6,177 nt of DNA, from contig JALTYW010000025.1 of assembly GCA_027046415.1 (NCBI GenBank), forward strand, positions 1 through 6,177. Direction: 5' to 3'. Under the pieces are notes generated by a model that saw only the letters and a program-made list of their open reading frames with translations, was not told the DNA's origin and did no database searches. The position numbers were made by a program, and so were the translations under genes. Position 1 is the stretch's first letter, and each line of letters opens with the position of its first letter. The DNA is from Sulfurovum sp. GTDB lineage: Bacteria; Campylobacterota; Campylobacteria; Campylobacterales; Sulfurovaceae. Of this stretch, positions 5,960 through 6,177 are shown one piece after another.

Positions 5960-6177
5960 ATGATGACAGATATTATTGCAGACTCACTGACTCGTATCAG
6001 AAACGCTGCGCAGAGAAGACTGGATACAACAACACTCCTTCACTCCAATATGATCGAAGCGATCGTTGCGATTTTTGTAGACAAAGGTTACCTTGAGAGC
6101 TACAAAGTGAAGGAAGACGGAAACAAGAAGACCATTAAAGTGGTACTGAAGTATGATGACAACGAAAAAAGTGTCAT
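5960..6177 (+). CDS. rpsH: 30S ribosomal protein S8 (5' part, runs off the window)
   Basis: The last 218 bases encode the first 72 residues of S8 and continue past the window end without a stop. The protein begins MMTDIIADSLTRIRNAAQRR, the usual S8 opening (commonly MxxDPIADMLTRIRNA), then MIEAIVAIFVDKGYLESYKV and a KKTIKVVLKYD strand, all in the order of the S8 N-terminal domain. S8 binds the central domain of 16S rRNA and, in E. coli, represses spc operon translation. Two adjacent ATG codons are possible (5960 and 5963). AAGGAG at 5945-5950 lies 9 bases from the first and 12 from the second, so the first is preferred. The 13-base gap before it is the largest in the window. Confidence 0.96.
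   Translation, partial: MMTDIIADSLTRIRNAAQRRLDTTTLLHSNMIEAIVAIFVDKGYLESYKVKEDGNKKTIKVVLKYDDNEKSV

Noticed and set aside
1..6177. Possible mobile element, CRISPR array, tRNA, riboswitch or intrinsic terminator
   Set aside because: No repeats, inverted repeats with T-runs, or non-coding stretches longer than 13 bases were seen; the whole window is coding.

Overview
This window is an uninterrupted piece of a bacterial ribosomal-protein super-operon, all on the + strand: the 3' part of the S10 operon fused to the 5' part of the spc operon. The order is rpsJ (3' end only) - rplC - rplD - rplW - rplB - rpsS - rplV - rpsC - rplP - rpmC - rpsQ - rplN - rplX - rplE - rpsN - rpsH (5' part only). Fourteen genes are complete and two are cut by the window edges.

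The organism is most likely a member of the Campylobacterota (Epsilonproteobacteria). Evidence: L3 has the [15 protein letters not shown] segment, L2 has [12 protein letters not shown] and a [10 protein letters not shown] tail, L16 starts MLMPKRTK, L24 is short (77 residues), S14 is the short four-cysteine form, and S8 begins with a DIIADSLTR-type sequence. These resemble what I recall of Helicobacter and Campylobacter proteins. The base composition looks moderate (mid-40s % GC by eye) and arginine is mostly AGA, which fits a Sulfurovum- or Sulfurimonas-like marine/sulfur lineage better than the very AT-rich Campylobacter or Helicobacter. That genus-level guess is inference.

Layout: 1-2415 holds S10 end, L3, L4, L23 and L2; 2427-4610 holds S19, L22, S3, L16, L29 and S17; 4610-6177 holds L14, L24, L5, S14 and the start of S8. 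Junctions are extremely tight: the largest gap is 13 bases and several genes overlap (ATGA at rplC/rplD, 14 bases at rplP/rpmC, TAATG at rpsQ/rplN, rplN/rplX and rplE/rpsN). Almost every start has a clear purine-rich Shine-Dalgarno sequence. I see no room for a promoter, terminator, mobile element, RNA gene or CRISPR array, and no stretch without a gene.

Together the genes supply large- and small-subunit proteins in one translationally coupled transcript. L3, L4, L2 and L22 build the core and exit tunnel of the large subunit, L23, L29 and L24 surround the tunnel exit, L14 and L16 sit at functional interfaces, and L5 holds 5S rRNA. S10, S19, S3 and S14 form the head of the small subunit, and S17 and S8 are body assembly proteins.

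This is an ordinary core region. I found no undescribed system. The points worth a second look are small: weak stop-overlapping hairpins that could mask Shine-Dalgarno sequences at three junctions, slippery A_AAA_AAR heptamers at the very ends of rplB and rplX, and the lack of any intergenic space at the S10/spc boundary.
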